Shown here: positions 19,591-29,012 of the stretch, piece after piece
Position numbering within the stretch: position 1 is the first letter of the stretch
How the letters are laid out: every line of letters starts with the position of its first letter
DNA from: a virus
Length of the DNA: 64,000 bases
Direction: 5' to 3' (one strand)
IMG/VR virus record: IMGVR_UViG_3300008116_000027
Location: 1 to 64,000 of that record
Translations under genes and position numbers: made by a program
Notes under the pieces: generated by a model
Seen by the model: the letters and a program-made list of their open reading frames with translations, nothing else
Database searches by the model: none
Told to the model about the DNA's origin: nothing

Positions 19591-21525
19591 ATGCCATTTA
19601 CAATTGAAAACCCATATGAAAACTTTATTGCATTATCTAGATATGCAAGATGGATGCCAGAAGAAAATCGTCGTGAAACATGGAGCGAAACCGTAGATCG
19701 TTATTTTGTTTTTATGTTAGATCATTTGTTTAGAGAGTATTCGTACGAGCCATCATCAAAGTTAATCCAGGAATTAAAAGAAGCAGTTCTTAAAAGAAAT
19801 GTTATGCCTTCAATGAGAGCAGTAATGACTTCAGGTCCAGCTTTAGAAAGAGATCATGTTGCTGGATACAATTGTTCATTTGTTCCAGTAGATTCTCCTC
19901 GTTCATTTGATGAAACAATGTATATTCTTATGTGCGGTACAGGAGTAGGATTTTCTGTTGAATATAAGTACATTAATAAATTACCAGCAGTTCCAGAATC
20001 ATTAGAAAAATCTACAACCGTAATTACAGTAGAAGATTCTAAACAAGGATGGGCAAAAGCATATCGTGAACTTCTTGCAATGCTTTGGGCAGGACAAATT
20101 CCAGCAATTGATGTAACTAAATTGCGTCCAGCAGGAGCACGTCTTAAAACTATGGGCGGAAGATCTTCTGGCCCACAACCATTAGTTAATCTTTTTGATT
20201 TTACAATTAAAATATTTAAAAATGCAGTTGGAAGAAATTTAAAACCAATTGAATGTCATGACTTAATGTGTAAAATTGGTGAAGTAGTAGTTGTTGGTGG
20301 AGTTCGTAGATCCGCAATGATTTCTCTTTCTAATATTAATGACATTGAGATGGCGTCAGCAAAATCTGGCAACTGGTGGGAAACAAATCCACAACGTGCA
20401 CTATCAAATAATTCTGTTGCATATTCTCGTAAACCAGAAATGGAACAGTTCATAGCAGAATGGAAAAATTTATATGATTCAAAATCAGGAGAGCGTGGAA
20501 TATACAATGTTGCAGCAGCACAGGCGCAAGCAGCTAAATATGGACGCAGGGATCCTGAAATACACTATGGAACAAACCCTTGCTCTGAAATTATTTTGCG
20601 TCCTTATCAGTTTTGTAACCTTTCAGAAGTCGTATTACGTGAAAAAGATACAATTGAGGATGTTGAAAATAAAGTACGACTTGCTACAATTCTTGGTACC
20701 TGGCAATCAACCTTAACAGACTTTAAATATCTTAGAAAAATTTGGAAAGATAACACAGAAGAAGAAAGACTACTAGGGGTTTCTTTAACTGGACAGTTTG
20801 GGCATAAATTCTTTTCTGGAAAAGAAGATATTAATAAATTAGAAAAAACTCTGGTATCGCTTCGAGAGTCAGCCAGAAAAATAAATTCTGAAGAAGCCAA
20901 AAAAATTGGTATACAGGAATCAGCAGCAATTACTTGTGTTAAACCATCTGGCACCGTATCTCAATTAGTAGGAGTGTCTTCAGGAATGCATCCTTGGCAT
21001 TCCAAGTATTATATTCGCACAGTTCGTGGATCAAAGGGAGACCCAATTTCTGTATTTTTAAAAGAAGTAGGAATTCCAGTAGAAGATGATGTGATGAAGC
21101 CAAATGAAACTTATGTATTTTCATTTCCAATCAAAGCACCAGAAGAAGCAATTGTTAGAAGCGACCTTACAGCAATTGATCATTTAAATACTTGGTTGGT
21201 TTATCAGCGTGCATGGTGTGAACACAAGCCATCTATTACTGTTTCTGTAAAAGAAGATGAATGGATGGAAGTTGGATCATGGGTTTATAAAAACTTTGAT
21301 GAAGTATCTGGAATCTCATTCCTACCCCACTCAGATCATTCATACAAACAAGCACCATATCAAGAAGTTACTAAAGAAGAGTACGAAGAGCTTTTGTCTA
21401 AAATGCCAAAAGAAATTAGATGGCAAGATCTTTCATTTTATGAAACAGAAGATGGAACTTCTACAAATGCTACGCTTGCATGTACTTCAGACGGTAACTG
21501 TGAACTTGTAGATATTTCTGCATAG
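19591..21525 (+). CDS. nrdJ: Class II (adenosylcobalamin) ribonucleotide reductase (644 aa)
   Basis: The alpha/beta barrel motifs are present: Cys95 in AGYNCSFVPVDSPRS, MCGTGVGFSVE, and the active-site loop TNPCSEI (Asn329, Cys331, Glu333) followed by FCNLSE. The C terminus has the redox-active pair Cys631 and Cys637 (ACTSDGNCELVD). No separate small subunit gene is seen, consistent with a B12-dependent monomeric enzyme that supplies deoxyribonucleotides for phage replication. GGAGAAAAGG precedes ATG. Confidence 0.93.
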   Translation: MPFTIENPYENFIALSRYARWMPEENRRETWSETVDRYFVFMLDHLFREYSYEPSSKLIQELKEAVLKRNVMPSMRAVMTSGPALERDHVAGYNCSFVPVDSPRSFDETMYILMCGTGVGFSVEYKYINKLPAVPESLEKSTTVITVEDSKQGWAKAYRELLAMLWAGQIPAIDVTKLRPAGARLKTMGGRSSGPQPLVNLFDFTIKIFKNAVGRNLKPIECHDLMCKIGEVVVVGGVRRSAMISLSNINDIEMASAKSGNWWETNPQRALSNNSVAYSRKPEMEQFIAEWKNLYDSKSGERGIYNVAAAQAQAAKYGRRDPEIHYGTNPCSEIILRPYQFCNLSEVVLREKDTIEDVENKVRLATILGTWQSTLTDFKYLRKIWKDNTEEERLLGVSLTGQFGHKFFSGKEDINKLEKTLVSLRESARKINSEEAKKIGIQESAAITCVKPSGTVSQLVGVSSGMHPWHSKYYIRTVRGSKGDPISVFLKEVGIPVEDDVMKPNETYVFSFPIKAPEEAIVRSDLTAIDHLNTWLVYQRAWCEHKPSITVSVKEDEWMEVGSWVYKNFDEVSGISFLPHSDHSYKQAPYQEVTKEEYEELLSKMPKEIRWQDLSFYETEDGTSTNATLACTSDGNCELVDISA

Positions 21526-21594
21526 TGGTATTATATTAGTATTGGGTAACCCCCAAAATTCCTGGGCACACGGCTCAGAAATAGGAGGATCTTA

Positions 21595-21822
21595 ATGAAA
21601 AAAGATCTAAATAACGATGGAGTAATAACAATGACAGAACAAATCCTAGCGGCTCTTGGAACATATGCTCGTGCATTTCTTTCAGCAGCAATCGCTTTGT
21701 ATATGACTGGCAATACAAATCCAAAGGACCTTTTGATGGGTGGAGTTGCAGCAGTAGCCCCAGTAATTTTAAAGGCTCTTTCACCAAGCAATCAAGAGTT
21801 TGGTTTCAAGTCAGCTAAGTAA
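21595..21822 (+). CDS. Holin-like protein with EF-hand loop (75 aa)
   Basis: The N terminus has a textbook 12-residue EF-hand loop, Asp4-x-Asn6-x-Asp8-Gly9-x-Ile11-x3-Glu15 (DLNNDGVITMTE). A hydrophobic helix (ARAFLSAAIALYM) and a second one (LLMGGVAAVAPVILKAL) follow, a size and layout fitting a two-helix phage holin. AGGAGG lies 6 nt before ATG and a terminator follows. The holin role is inferred; the lysozyme gene is 3 kb away on the other strand. Confidence 0.7.
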   Translation: MKKDLNNDGVITMTEQILAALGTYARAFLSAAIALYMTGNTNPKDLLMGGVAAVAPVILKALSPSNQEFGFKSAK

Positions 21823-21845
21823 TTTAGTAAACTGTATTAAGAAAG

Positions 21846-21876
21846 CTCCTATGCTAAAATGAGCATAGGAGTTTTC
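21846..21876 (+). terminator. Rho-independent terminator
   Basis: CTCCTATGCT (21846-21855) pairs perfectly with AGCATAGGAG (21862-21871), followed by TTTTCCTATTTT. Confidence 0.85.
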
Positions 21877-21897
21877 CTATTTTAGGAGATTTTGAAA

Positions 21898-22248
21898 ATG
21901 GCAGTACAAAAGAATTTTGAAGTAGATCAAAATGCTACTTTTACCTTTGAGGTTCAATACACCTTAGAGGACGAAGTCACACCAATAAGTTTAGTAAATG
22001 CAACTGCAAAAATGCAAGTACGTGATACTAAAGGTGGATCTAAATTAGCATTTACACTAACATCACCGTCTGGTGGTATAACAATTAATGGCGCAACTGG
22101 AACATTAACCATTAAAATGACACCTACTCAGACAAATAAACTCTTTTATCCAAAATCTTCTTATGACATTATGGTTGTCGATTCTAACGGGAATAAAATA
22201 AAACTCCTTGAAGGGTTTTTAACTCTCAGCAGATCGGTAACTATATAA
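21898..22248 (+). CDS. Phage structural protein, BppU-like fold (116 aa)
   Basis: The protein starts MAVQKNFEVDQNATFTFEVQ and is all beta (TAKMQVRDTKGGSKLAFTLT, IKMTPTQTNKL). This pattern matches small immunoglobulin-like or BppU N-terminal domains that dock fibres to a baseplate. ATG at 21898 is favoured over an upstream TTG because AGGAG is 9 nt away. It overlaps the next gene as TAATG. Confidence 0.65.
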   Translation: MAVQKNFEVDQNATFTFEVQYTLEDEVTPISLVNATAKMQVRDTKGGSKLAFTLTSPSGGITINGATGTLTIKMTPTQTNKLFYPKSSYDIMVVDSNGNKIKLLEGFLTLSRSVTI

Positions 22249-22700
22249 TGTCAGAAAAAGTAATAGTAACAGAAGTAAAAAATAAAGTAATTATTAAATC
22301 CCCTGGGCCACAAGGACCAGCTGGAAGAACAATATTAAATGGCACTGGTGCTCCCGCAAATAACTTAGGAGTTACTGGTGATTTTTATTATAATACAACT
22401 ACTACAGATTTTTATGGTCCAAAATTAACAGACTTGTCATGGTCTGGATCATCAGTTATTAAATTTGTACAAGAAGGATCTGATTATTCATATTCTACTT
22501 CTTGGGAACTTGCTCAAGTAACTGGACCAGTTTCTGGAATATATTCTGTAACTATTAACCATAACCTAGACTTTTTCCCAAATGCAACAATAAAAGATAG
22601 CTCTGGAGAAACAGTAGAAACTGGATTAGAATACATTAATACAAATACAATAAAACTGACAATGGCTCAACCATTTTCAGGGACAGCATACCTGTCATAA
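22248..22700 (+). CDS. Fibre-associated protein with short collagen-like stretch (150 aa)
   Basis: SPGPQGPAGRTILNGTG near residue 18 is a short Gly-x-y tract followed by GDFYYNTTTTDFYGPK, a common phage fibre linker. The C-terminal part (GIYSVTINHNLDFFPNATIK) resembles a beta-sandwich receptor-side domain. It is coupled to the preceding gene. Confidence 0.7.
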   Translation: MSEKVIVTEVKNKVIIKSPGPQGPAGRTILNGTGAPANNLGVTGDFYYNTTTTDFYGPKLTDLSWSGSSVIKFVQEGSDYSYSTSWELAQVTGPVSGIYSVTINHNLDFFPNATIKDSSGETVETGLEYINTNTIKLTMAQPFSGTAYLS

Positions 22701-22712
22701 AGGAGAAATAAA

Positions 22713-23645
22713 ATGGCAAGAAAATTTTTAGTTAGTTTAGATCTTAACAAAAATGAGTTACTAAACGCTAGATTACAAAATCTGTCTTCCGACCCATCTT
22801 CACCAGTGGCAGGTCAGATTTACTTTAATACACAAGACAATGTAACAAAATTTTATGATGGCAATCAATGGATTTCAGGGGGGTCTACTAAATTTGGCCT
22901 AGAGGCAAATAGACCAAGTCCTTCTAAATCAGGAACCTTATATGCCGCAACAGACACAAGTACATTATTTTTGGATAATGGAACATCTTGGATTCAAATA
23001 TCTGTAAATCCTGAAGATTTAGCAGATGCTCTTCAAGAAGCAAAAGATTACACAGATACTCGTGAAATTGCAATTACATCTGCTTACGAAGCATATGCAG
23101 ATCAAGCAGAGGTAGATGCAAAAGCTTACACAGATGCTCGTGAAACTGCAATAACAACAGCCTATGAATCTTACACAACAACAGCAATTGGTAATTTAAT
23201 TGATGGTGCACCAGGCTTATTAGATACATTAAATGAAATTGCAGCGGCAATTAACGATGACGCTAATTATTTCACAACTATTGCAAATTCACTTGCAACA
23301 AAACAAGATAACTTAACAGCCGCAAACGGTATTGATATTGATAGCTCTCAAAATATTTCTGTAAAGCTAGGAACTGGTTTATCTTTTGATGGCTCTGGAA
23401 ATATCGTTCCTTCAAGCGGATATGGAGTAAGAAAATATTCAGAAGATATTGGAGACGGCACAGCAGTTTCTTTTGTAATTCCACACGGCTTTAGTACAAA
23501 AGACGTAACAGTTCAAGTATATGAAAAAGCTTCACCTTTTTCAAAAGTTGAAACAGATGTAGAGCACACCGATGTAAACACCACTACAATTAAATTTGCA
23601 TTAGCTCCAAGTCTAAATGAGTACAGAGTTGTAGTAATAGGATAA
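22713..23645 (+). CDS. Tail-fibre protein (310 aa)
   Basis: The N-terminal part carries [20 protein letters not shown], a fibre trimer repeat. Residues 100-155 hold helical repeats ([20 protein letters not shown]). [20 protein letters not shown] then [12 protein letters not shown] matches T4-type fibre domains. The C terminus ([20 protein letters not shown]) is shared with other fibre tips. AGGAG lies 7 nt before ATG. Part of the 22.7 kb segment is paralogous to the 24650 gene. Confidence 0.75.
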   Translation: MARKFLVSLDLNKNELLNARLQNLSSDPSSPVAGQIYFNTQDNVTKFYDGNQWISGGSTKFGLEANRPSPSKSGTLYAATDTSTLFLDNGTSWIQISVNPEDLADALQEAKDYTDTREIAITSAYEAYADQAEVDAKAYTDARETAITTAYESYTTTAIGNLIDGAPGLLDTLNEIAAAINDDANYFTTIANSLATKQDNLTAANGIDIDSSQNISVKLGTGLSFDGSGNIVPSSGYGVRKYSEDIGDGTAVSFVIPHGFSTKDVTVQVYEKASPFSKVETDVEHTDVNTTTIKFALAPSLNEYRVVVIG

Positions 23646-23649
23646 AAAC

Positions 23650-24006
23650 GTGAAGTTAAGGTCTTTACTTAATTTAGCAACACTAGCCTCCGACCCAGCA
23701 GGGTCGGTAGGCGATGTGTTTTTTAATACAACAGAAAAAGCCTTAAAAATTCATAACGGAACAACATGGATTATTCTTTCACAGAACACAGACCCAGCAC
23801 CATTCTATATGCACACACATACATTTGATGGTGACATACATACAATTGATATTGAAAATCCAATAACATTTAAAGATATAAATACTGTAGCAAGTGTCTC
23901 AGAAAATATTCCTAAGATAGTAGGGTTTGACGGAGGGTCACCATCAAACAATGTTACAGATCCTAATTTCTTAGAGTTATCATTACTAGATGGCGGCAAT
24001 ATTTAA
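23650..24006 (+). CDS. Small fibre-like protein (118 aa)
   Basis: The GTG at 23650 starts MKLRSLLNLATLASDPAGSV followed by GDVFFNTTEKALKIHNGTTW, the same fibre repeat as the previous gene. It is likely a short fibre or chaperone-like derivative. ATAGGA lies about 8 nt before GTG. No catalytic motif. Confidence 0.65.
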   Translation: MKLRSLLNLATLASDPAGSVGDVFFNTTEKALKIHNGTTWIILSQNTDPAPFYMHTHTFDGDIHTIDIENPITFKDINTVASVSENIPKIVGFDGGSPSNNVTDPNFLELSLLDGGNI

Positions 24007-24027
24007 TTTTTAGGCAATTATAAATAT

Positions 24028-24040
24028 TATAATGTATAAT
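24028..24040 (+). promoter_or_regulatory. Possible promoter, two overlapping TATAAT
   Basis: Two TATAAT hexamers (24028 and 24035) precede the 185-aa gene by about 30 nt. No good -35 is present. Confidence 0.4.
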
Positions 24041-24068
24041 ATAACTAAGTCATAATTTAGAGGTAAAA

Positions 24069-24626
24069 ATGGCAACAAACTTTCCAAGCTCTTTAGATAC
24101 ATTAACGAATCCAAACTCAACAGATGCGTTATCAAATCCGTCACACTCTCAGCAGCACACCAATCTTAATGACGCTGTCGAAGCAATTCAGACAAAAATT
24201 GGTGTAAATGGATCTAATGACTCAACTTCAATTCAGTATAAAATATCAGAAATAGAAACAACCTTATCAGATATTGAAAATTCAACTGGGGCAACAGAGA
24301 CTCTTTTAGGACTAGAGGGAAACAATGACCTTACAATATCAGGTATTGAAAACAAAACTACTATAGACTCATTTAATAAAAATCTGTATAGAACATTAGA
24401 ATACACTGTTCAATTATCTAGAGGATCAGAGTATCACAGTTCTAATATTTTAATTTTAAATGATGGCACTAATGTAAACATTGCAGAATCAAACATTATT
24501 TCAAACACAAATAATGTTCTGGCTAATCTTACTTTTGAAGAAAATTCGGGTATAATTAGTTTATGCGTTACTCCAACGAGTACAGCAGTTACTGCTAGAT
24601 ATTACAGAACAGCACTTAAAGTATAA
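24069..24626 (+). CDS. Fibre-associated protein (185 aa)
   Basis: MATNFPSSLDTLTNPNSTDA followed by SHSQQHTNLNDAVEAIQTKI is the conserved opening of many phage fibre proteins. A coiled-coil follows (IQYKISEIETTLSDIENS) and a beta-rich C terminus. AGAGGT precedes ATG. Confidence 0.75.
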   Translation: MATNFPSSLDTLTNPNSTDALSNPSHSQQHTNLNDAVEAIQTKIGVNGSNDSTSIQYKISEIETTLSDIENSTGATETLLGLEGNNDLTISGIENKTTIDSFNKNLYRTLEYTVQLSRGSEYHSSNILILNDGTNVNIAESNIISNTNNVLANLTFEENSGIISLCVTPTSTAVTARYYRTALKV

Positions 24627-24649
24627 AAAAAGCAGTAAAAGGGGAATAA

Positions 24650-26071
24650 ATGGCAACAGTAAATAAGAACTTTAGAATCAAACATGGTCTGGTGGTTGAG
24701 GGATCAACCGCTACCGTAAATGGCCAAAATGTATTAACCGAAACAGGTGGAGATGCCTATATTCTCAACCTCGTTGGCGGGGCAACACTTGTAAAATCTG
24801 TATCCTCTGACTTTGCAGTAGACGGAGCAGGAAATCTTACAATCAACGGATCTTCAGATCTTGCAAGAACTGGAGATATTACCACAGCAGTTAATGCACT
24901 AGACACTGATGATATTGAAGAAGGTGCAAGTAATCTTTATCATACCGCACAACGTGCAAAAGATGCAGCAGCAGAACTTTTAACAAATGCATCAACAACA
25001 AATATTACAATTACAGGAACAGGTGCTGGATTAACAATTACTGCCGAAAACGGCGTAGCTGATTCAGACACTGATGATCTTACTGAAGGCACAACAAATC
25101 TATACTTCACCAATCAACGTGCATTAGATGCAACAGCATCAGCATACGATATATCAGGTTCTGCTTCAGCAGCACAAACTGCAGCAGAAAATTATGCAGA
25201 CAGTTTAGCAGGAAACTATGATCCAGCAGGCGCTGCTTTAACAGCAGAAACTAATGCTAATATATATACAGATAGTGAAATCAATGGCTTAGTTACAGAT
25301 GACATTGAAGAGGGTGTAAGTAATCTTTACTTTACAAATACTCGTGCTCGTGGAGCAATTTCTGCAGGAACTGGAATCAGTTACGATAGCGGAACTGGTG
25401 TAGTATCTGTAGACAATACAATTGCAACAGAGTCTTACGTCAATACAGCAATTAGTAACCTTGTTGACGGAGCTCCTGATCTTTTAAATACTCTTAATGA
25501 AATTGCAGCAGCAATCAATGATGACGCAAACTACTTTACAACAATTGCTAATCAGATTGCAGGAAAGCAAGATACATTAACAGCATCTACAGGAATTACA
25601 ATTGATGGTTCAAATAACATTTCGGTAACAGCCAATACATATGATGCATATGGAGCAGCTTCAGCGGCCCAAACAGCAGCAGAGGCTACAGCTCAGGCAG
25701 CACTGGATGATGTTCTTGATGCCACAACACCATTCTCAGACATCAATATAAATGATTTTGCAAAGCAGGTAGCTGCTAGATCTACATCACTTGGTTCAGT
25801 TGTAGTAACTGCTTATCAGTTCAATAAATCAACATTTAAATCAGGTAAGTTCTTGGTTAAGATTGACAACGGAACACATAATGAAATCTCAGAAATTCTA
25901 GTAACACTAGATTCATCTGACAACGTAGCAATTACAGAATATGCAATCGTCGGAACAAATGGTTCAAGAGGAACAATTACAGCAGATGTAGATGGAACTC
26001 ATTGCCGAATCAGAGTAAATCCAGTAAATGATTCAACTATTACTGTAGCTGGTACAATCTTTAACGCATAA
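24650..26071 (+). CDS. Large tail-fibre protein (473 aa)
   Basis: Three copies of the fibre repeat DDxxEGxxNLYxTxxRA occur (about residues 85-100, 139-155, 214-231). [20 protein letters not shown] then [12 protein letters not shown] is nearly identical to the 22713 gene, so these fibres share modules by duplication. The last 110 residues form a separate beta-rich tip (VVTAYQFNKSTFKSGKFLVK). AGGGGA precedes ATG. Confidence 0.8.
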   Translation: MATVNKNFRIKHGLVVEGSTATVNGQNVLTETGGDAYILNLVGGATLVKSVSSDFAVDGAGNLTINGSSDLARTGDITTAVNALDTDDIEEGASNLYHTAQRAKDAAAELLTNASTTNITITGTGAGLTITAENGVADSDTDDLTEGTTNLYFTNQRALDATASAYDISGSASAAQTAAENYADSLAGNYDPAGAALTAETNANIYTDSEINGLVTDDIEEGVSNLYFTNTRARGAISAGTGISYDSGTGVVSVDNTIATESYVNTAISNLVDGAPDLLNTLNEIAAAINDDANYFTTIANQIAGKQDTLTASTGITIDGSNNISVTANTYDAYGAASAAQTAAEATAQAALDDVLDATTPFSDININDFAKQVAARSTSLGSVVVTAYQFNKSTFKSGKFLVKIDNGTHNEISEILVTLDSSDNVAITEYAIVGTNGSRGTITADVDGTHCRIRVNPVNDSTITVAGTIFNA

Positions 26072-26137
26072 TTAAATAAAAGGCTAGGGGAGAGCCTTAA
26101 TCTCCCCACAAAAAACAATTAGGGGATAGTGAACTTA

Positions 26138-26485
26138 ATGGCAACAACAGATAAAAACTTTAAAGTTAAAAATGGACTCAATGTCGCAGGAAACGCTACA
26201 TTTGATTCTAGCGTTATATTGGGATCAACCCCCCTAAGATTTGATACGGCAACAAATAAACTACAGATCCAATTAAATGGAACATGGAAGCCTATTGCAT
26301 TTACCGAAGACCTGGAAAGCCAAATTGGCTTTACAGATATCGGACTAGCAATAGATTACAATGGTCTTCCAATATACACAGTTCAGGCAAATGGAGTAAG
26401 CACCACAGCAACTAAGTTCGCTGACGGTGGAACCCCAGAAACCTCAACATATGGTATGACATTTGATTCTGGGGCTTTAGTTTAA
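26138..26485 (+). CDS. Small fibre protein (115 aa)
   Basis: MATTDKNFKVKNGLNVAGNA is the same opening as the 24650 gene (MATVNKNFRIKHGLVVEGSA-like), followed by LRFDTATNKLQIQLNGTWKP. It is a shortened relative. I choose the ATG because AGGGGA is too close to the upstream GTG. Confidence 0.65.
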   Translation: MATTDKNFKVKNGLNVAGNATFDSSVILGSTPLRFDTATNKLQIQLNGTWKPIAFTEDLESQIGFTDIGLAIDYNGLPIYTVQANGVSTTATKFADGGTPETSTYGMTFDSGALV

Positions 26486-26494
26486 ATAAAATAA

Positions 26495-26503
26495 TGCTAT
26501 ACT
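26495..26503 (+). promoter_or_regulatory. Extended -10 (TGCTATACT)
   Basis: An extended -10 lies about 22 nt upstream of the 824-aa fibre gene, before its AGGGGA Shine-Dalgarno. Confidence 0.45.
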
Positions 26504-26525
26504 TAGCAAATAAGGGGAAATAAAT

Positions 26526-29000
26526 ATGTCAACAGTAAGAATTCAAGTAAGACGAGGTACTGCATCAGAATGGACCTCAGTAAATCCTACACTAGCTGCA
26601 GGAGAACTAGGTGTTGAAACAGACACTAGAAAAATTAAAATTGGAACTGGAAGCACTGCTTGGACTAGCCTTTCTTACATAGCAGCAGACTCACCAGCAA
26701 TTACAGAAATTGCACAAGACGCAATTGATCAAGCTCTTTCTATGGGCTCAGGTCTTACAAAGTCTTATAACGATAACACAAATACAATTTCCCTTGGCAT
26801 CGACGACTCAATTGTCGCACTTAAATCTTATGTTGACAGCCAGGTAGGTGGGTTACAAAATACAGTAACTTCAGACTATGTATTATTAGCAGATGTTGGA
26901 AATGCAGGTGGACCTGCAAAATTAGATGCTGACGGAAACTTGCTTGTTCCAAAATCAAGCATTATTATAGAAGGATCATCAGCAGATGCTCATGAAACCA
27001 CACTAACAGTATCAAATCCAACATCAGATAGAACAATCACACTTCCAGACTCATCTGGTACAGTAGCACTAACATCAGACCTTGCACCATATGCAACAAC
27101 ACAAGCATTAAATTCCGTAGTATCTTCATTGAATATTCATCAAGCAGTAAATGTTGCAACAACAGAACCGTTAGTAGCAACTTATGCTGCTGGTTCCGCT
27201 GATAACGGCAATGGAACTGGAATTGGTGCAACATTAACAATGAACTCAAATGGCACTCTAACAATAGATGGCTTACAAGCAGAAAATGGATTTAGAATAT
27301 TAGTAAAAGATCAAGCAAACTTAGTTCATAATGGTATTTATGAAGTAACAATTGCAGGATCAGCTGGAGCACCAGCCGTTTTAACTAGATCTGCAGACTA
27401 CAATAACTCAGATGTAAACACACCTCTTGATGTTGCTAAAGGCGATGTCGTTTTTGTAACAGATGGAACAGAAAATGGATATAAACAATTTTCTCAAATA
27501 TACGCAGGAACTAACGCAGACGGCTCAGTAAAAATTGGATCTGAAAATATTGACTTTACTCAAATTTCAGGAGCAGCAACAATTATAGCTGGAAATGGTA
27601 TAACTAAATCAGGAAACACAATTAGTGTTGATGCTCAAGAATTTTTAGCAACATCTACCGCATCAAGTACATATTTAACTCAAGCAGATGCAGCAAATGA
27701 CTATTTGTCACAAACAGATGCTGGGGCTACTTATTTAACTCAAGCAGATGCAGCTTTAACATATTTAAATCAAACAGACGCAAGTACGACATACCTGTCA
27801 CAAGCAGATGCAGGTACAACATACTTGTCTCAAGCAGATGCTGCAACAGATTATTTTGCTGTTACAACAGATCAAATTGAAAATGCCAATATTAAAATTG
27901 GCGCAGGAATTGCAGCAGATAAAATATCAGGAAACGCTGTAACACAAGCAGATACAGGAACTGTAACCAATACAATGCTTGCAGGATCCATTGATAATAA
28001 CAAATTATCAAACTCTACAATTTCAGGCATATCGCTTGGATCTAATTTAGAAACATTAACAATTGGAACTGGTTTAAGTGGTACATCTTACAACGGTGGA
28101 TCAGCAGTAACAATTGCAATTGATTCAACAGTTGCTACAGAGTCTTACGCAGACACCGCAGCATCAAATGCTCAAGGAGCAGCAGAAGATTACGCTGACG
28201 GACTTGCAGCAAATTACGAAGTTGCAGGAGCTGTTTCAACACACTCATCTGATACAACAAACGTACACGGAATTACAGATACAGCCCAAATTGCTCTTCT
28301 AGATGCTGCTACACAGCAATTTACAGGAGACATGGGAATTACTGGAGACTTAATTGTTGACGGTGACGTAACTGTTAATGGCGGAAGCTTTACAGCAAGC
28401 GCTACATCTATAACAATTGAAGATAATCTAGTTCAGCTTGCTCATCAAAACGCAGCAAATACCGTAGACTTAGGTCTTGTTGTAGCGTACAATGACGGCG
28501 CAGCAAAACACTCTGGTATAGTAAGAGATGTTTCTGCTAATAAATGGAAACTATTTAAAGGCGTAACAACAGAGCCTGCTACAACAGTAGACTTTACAGA
28601 AGGATCACTTGATGACCTTGAGTTAAATGAAATTAAAACAGCTGGAGTAGTATTCTCAGACGGCACACAGACCAAAGAGGGTGTTCCTTCAAGAACTCCA
28701 ATTATTTCAAAGACTGCAGACTATACATTGTCTGCGCTAACCGAGAGAGATTCATTAATTGAAGTTGACTCTTCTTCAGCAGTAACAATTACAATTCCAA
28801 CCAACTCAGCAGTTGCTTATCCAATTGGAACAACTCTAGATATTCTTGGAGTTAACACAGGACTAATCACAATCGCAGGAGATACTGGTGTAACAGTAAA
28901 TGCTACCCCAGGATTAAAGTTACGTACACAATGGTCATCCGCAACATTACTCAAGAGAGCAGAAAATTCTTGGGTAGTTTACGGCGACTTGAAATCATAA
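26526..29000 (+). CDS. Main tail-fibre protein of Hint cassette A (824 aa)
   Basis: The N terminus (MSTVRIQVRRGTASEWTSVN, GELGVETDTRKIKIGTGSTA) is the widespread phage fibre hyaluronidase-type domain that anchors the trimer. It is followed by fibre repeats, a 10-residue repeat array (27666-27845), and SITIEDNLVQLAHQN/GLVVAYND segments. The last 100 residues, ending LKLRTQWSSATLLKRAENSW, are paralogous to the C terminus of the collagen-like protein at 36984. A Hint-domain gene follows after 12 nt. Confidence 0.85.
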   Translation: MSTVRIQVRRGTASEWTSVNPTLAAGELGVETDTRKIKIGTGSTAWTSLSYIAADSPAITEIAQDAIDQALSMGSGLTKSYNDNTNTISLGIDDSIVALKSYVDSQVGGLQNTVTSDYVLLADVGNAGGPAKLDADGNLLVPKSSIIIEGSSADAHETTLTVSNPTSDRTITLPDSSGTVALTSDLAPYATTQALNSVVSSLNIHQAVNVATTEPLVATYAAGSADNGNGTGIGATLTMNSNGTLTIDGLQAENGFRILVKDQANLVHNGIYEVTIAGSAGAPAVLTRSADYNNSDVNTPLDVAKGDVVFVTDGTENGYKQFSQIYAGTNADGSVKIGSENIDFTQISGAATIIAGNGITKSGNTISVDAQEFLATSTASSTYLTQADAANDYLSQTDAGATYLTQADAALTYLNQTDASTTYLSQADAGTTYLSQADAATDYFAVTTDQIENANIKIGAGIAADKISGNAVTQADTGTVTNTMLAGSIDNNKLSNSTISGISLGSNLETLTIGTGLSGTSYNGGSAVTIAIDSTVATESYADTAASNAQGAAEDYADGLAANYEVAGAVSTHSSDTTNVHGITDTAQIALLDAATQQFTGDMGITGDLIVDGDVTVNGGSFTASATSITIEDNLVQLAHQNAANTVDLGLVVAYNDGAAKHSGIVRDVSANKWKLFKGVTTEPATTVDFTEGSLDDLELNEIKTAGVVFSDGTQTKEGVPSRTPIISKTADYTLSALTERDSLIEVDSSSAVTITIPTNSAVAYPIGTTLDILGVNTGLITIAGDTGVTVNATPGLKLRTQWSSATLLKRAENSWVVYGDLKS
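27666..27845 (+). repeat. Six 30-bp coding repeats (YLTQADA-type)
   Basis: Six tandem 10-residue units of the form STYLTQADAA, with Ser/Asn/Gln and Thr/Ala variation, lie in the 824-aa fibre. They probably extend the fibre shaft. Confidence 0.8.
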
Positions 29001-29012
29001 GGAGAATTATAA

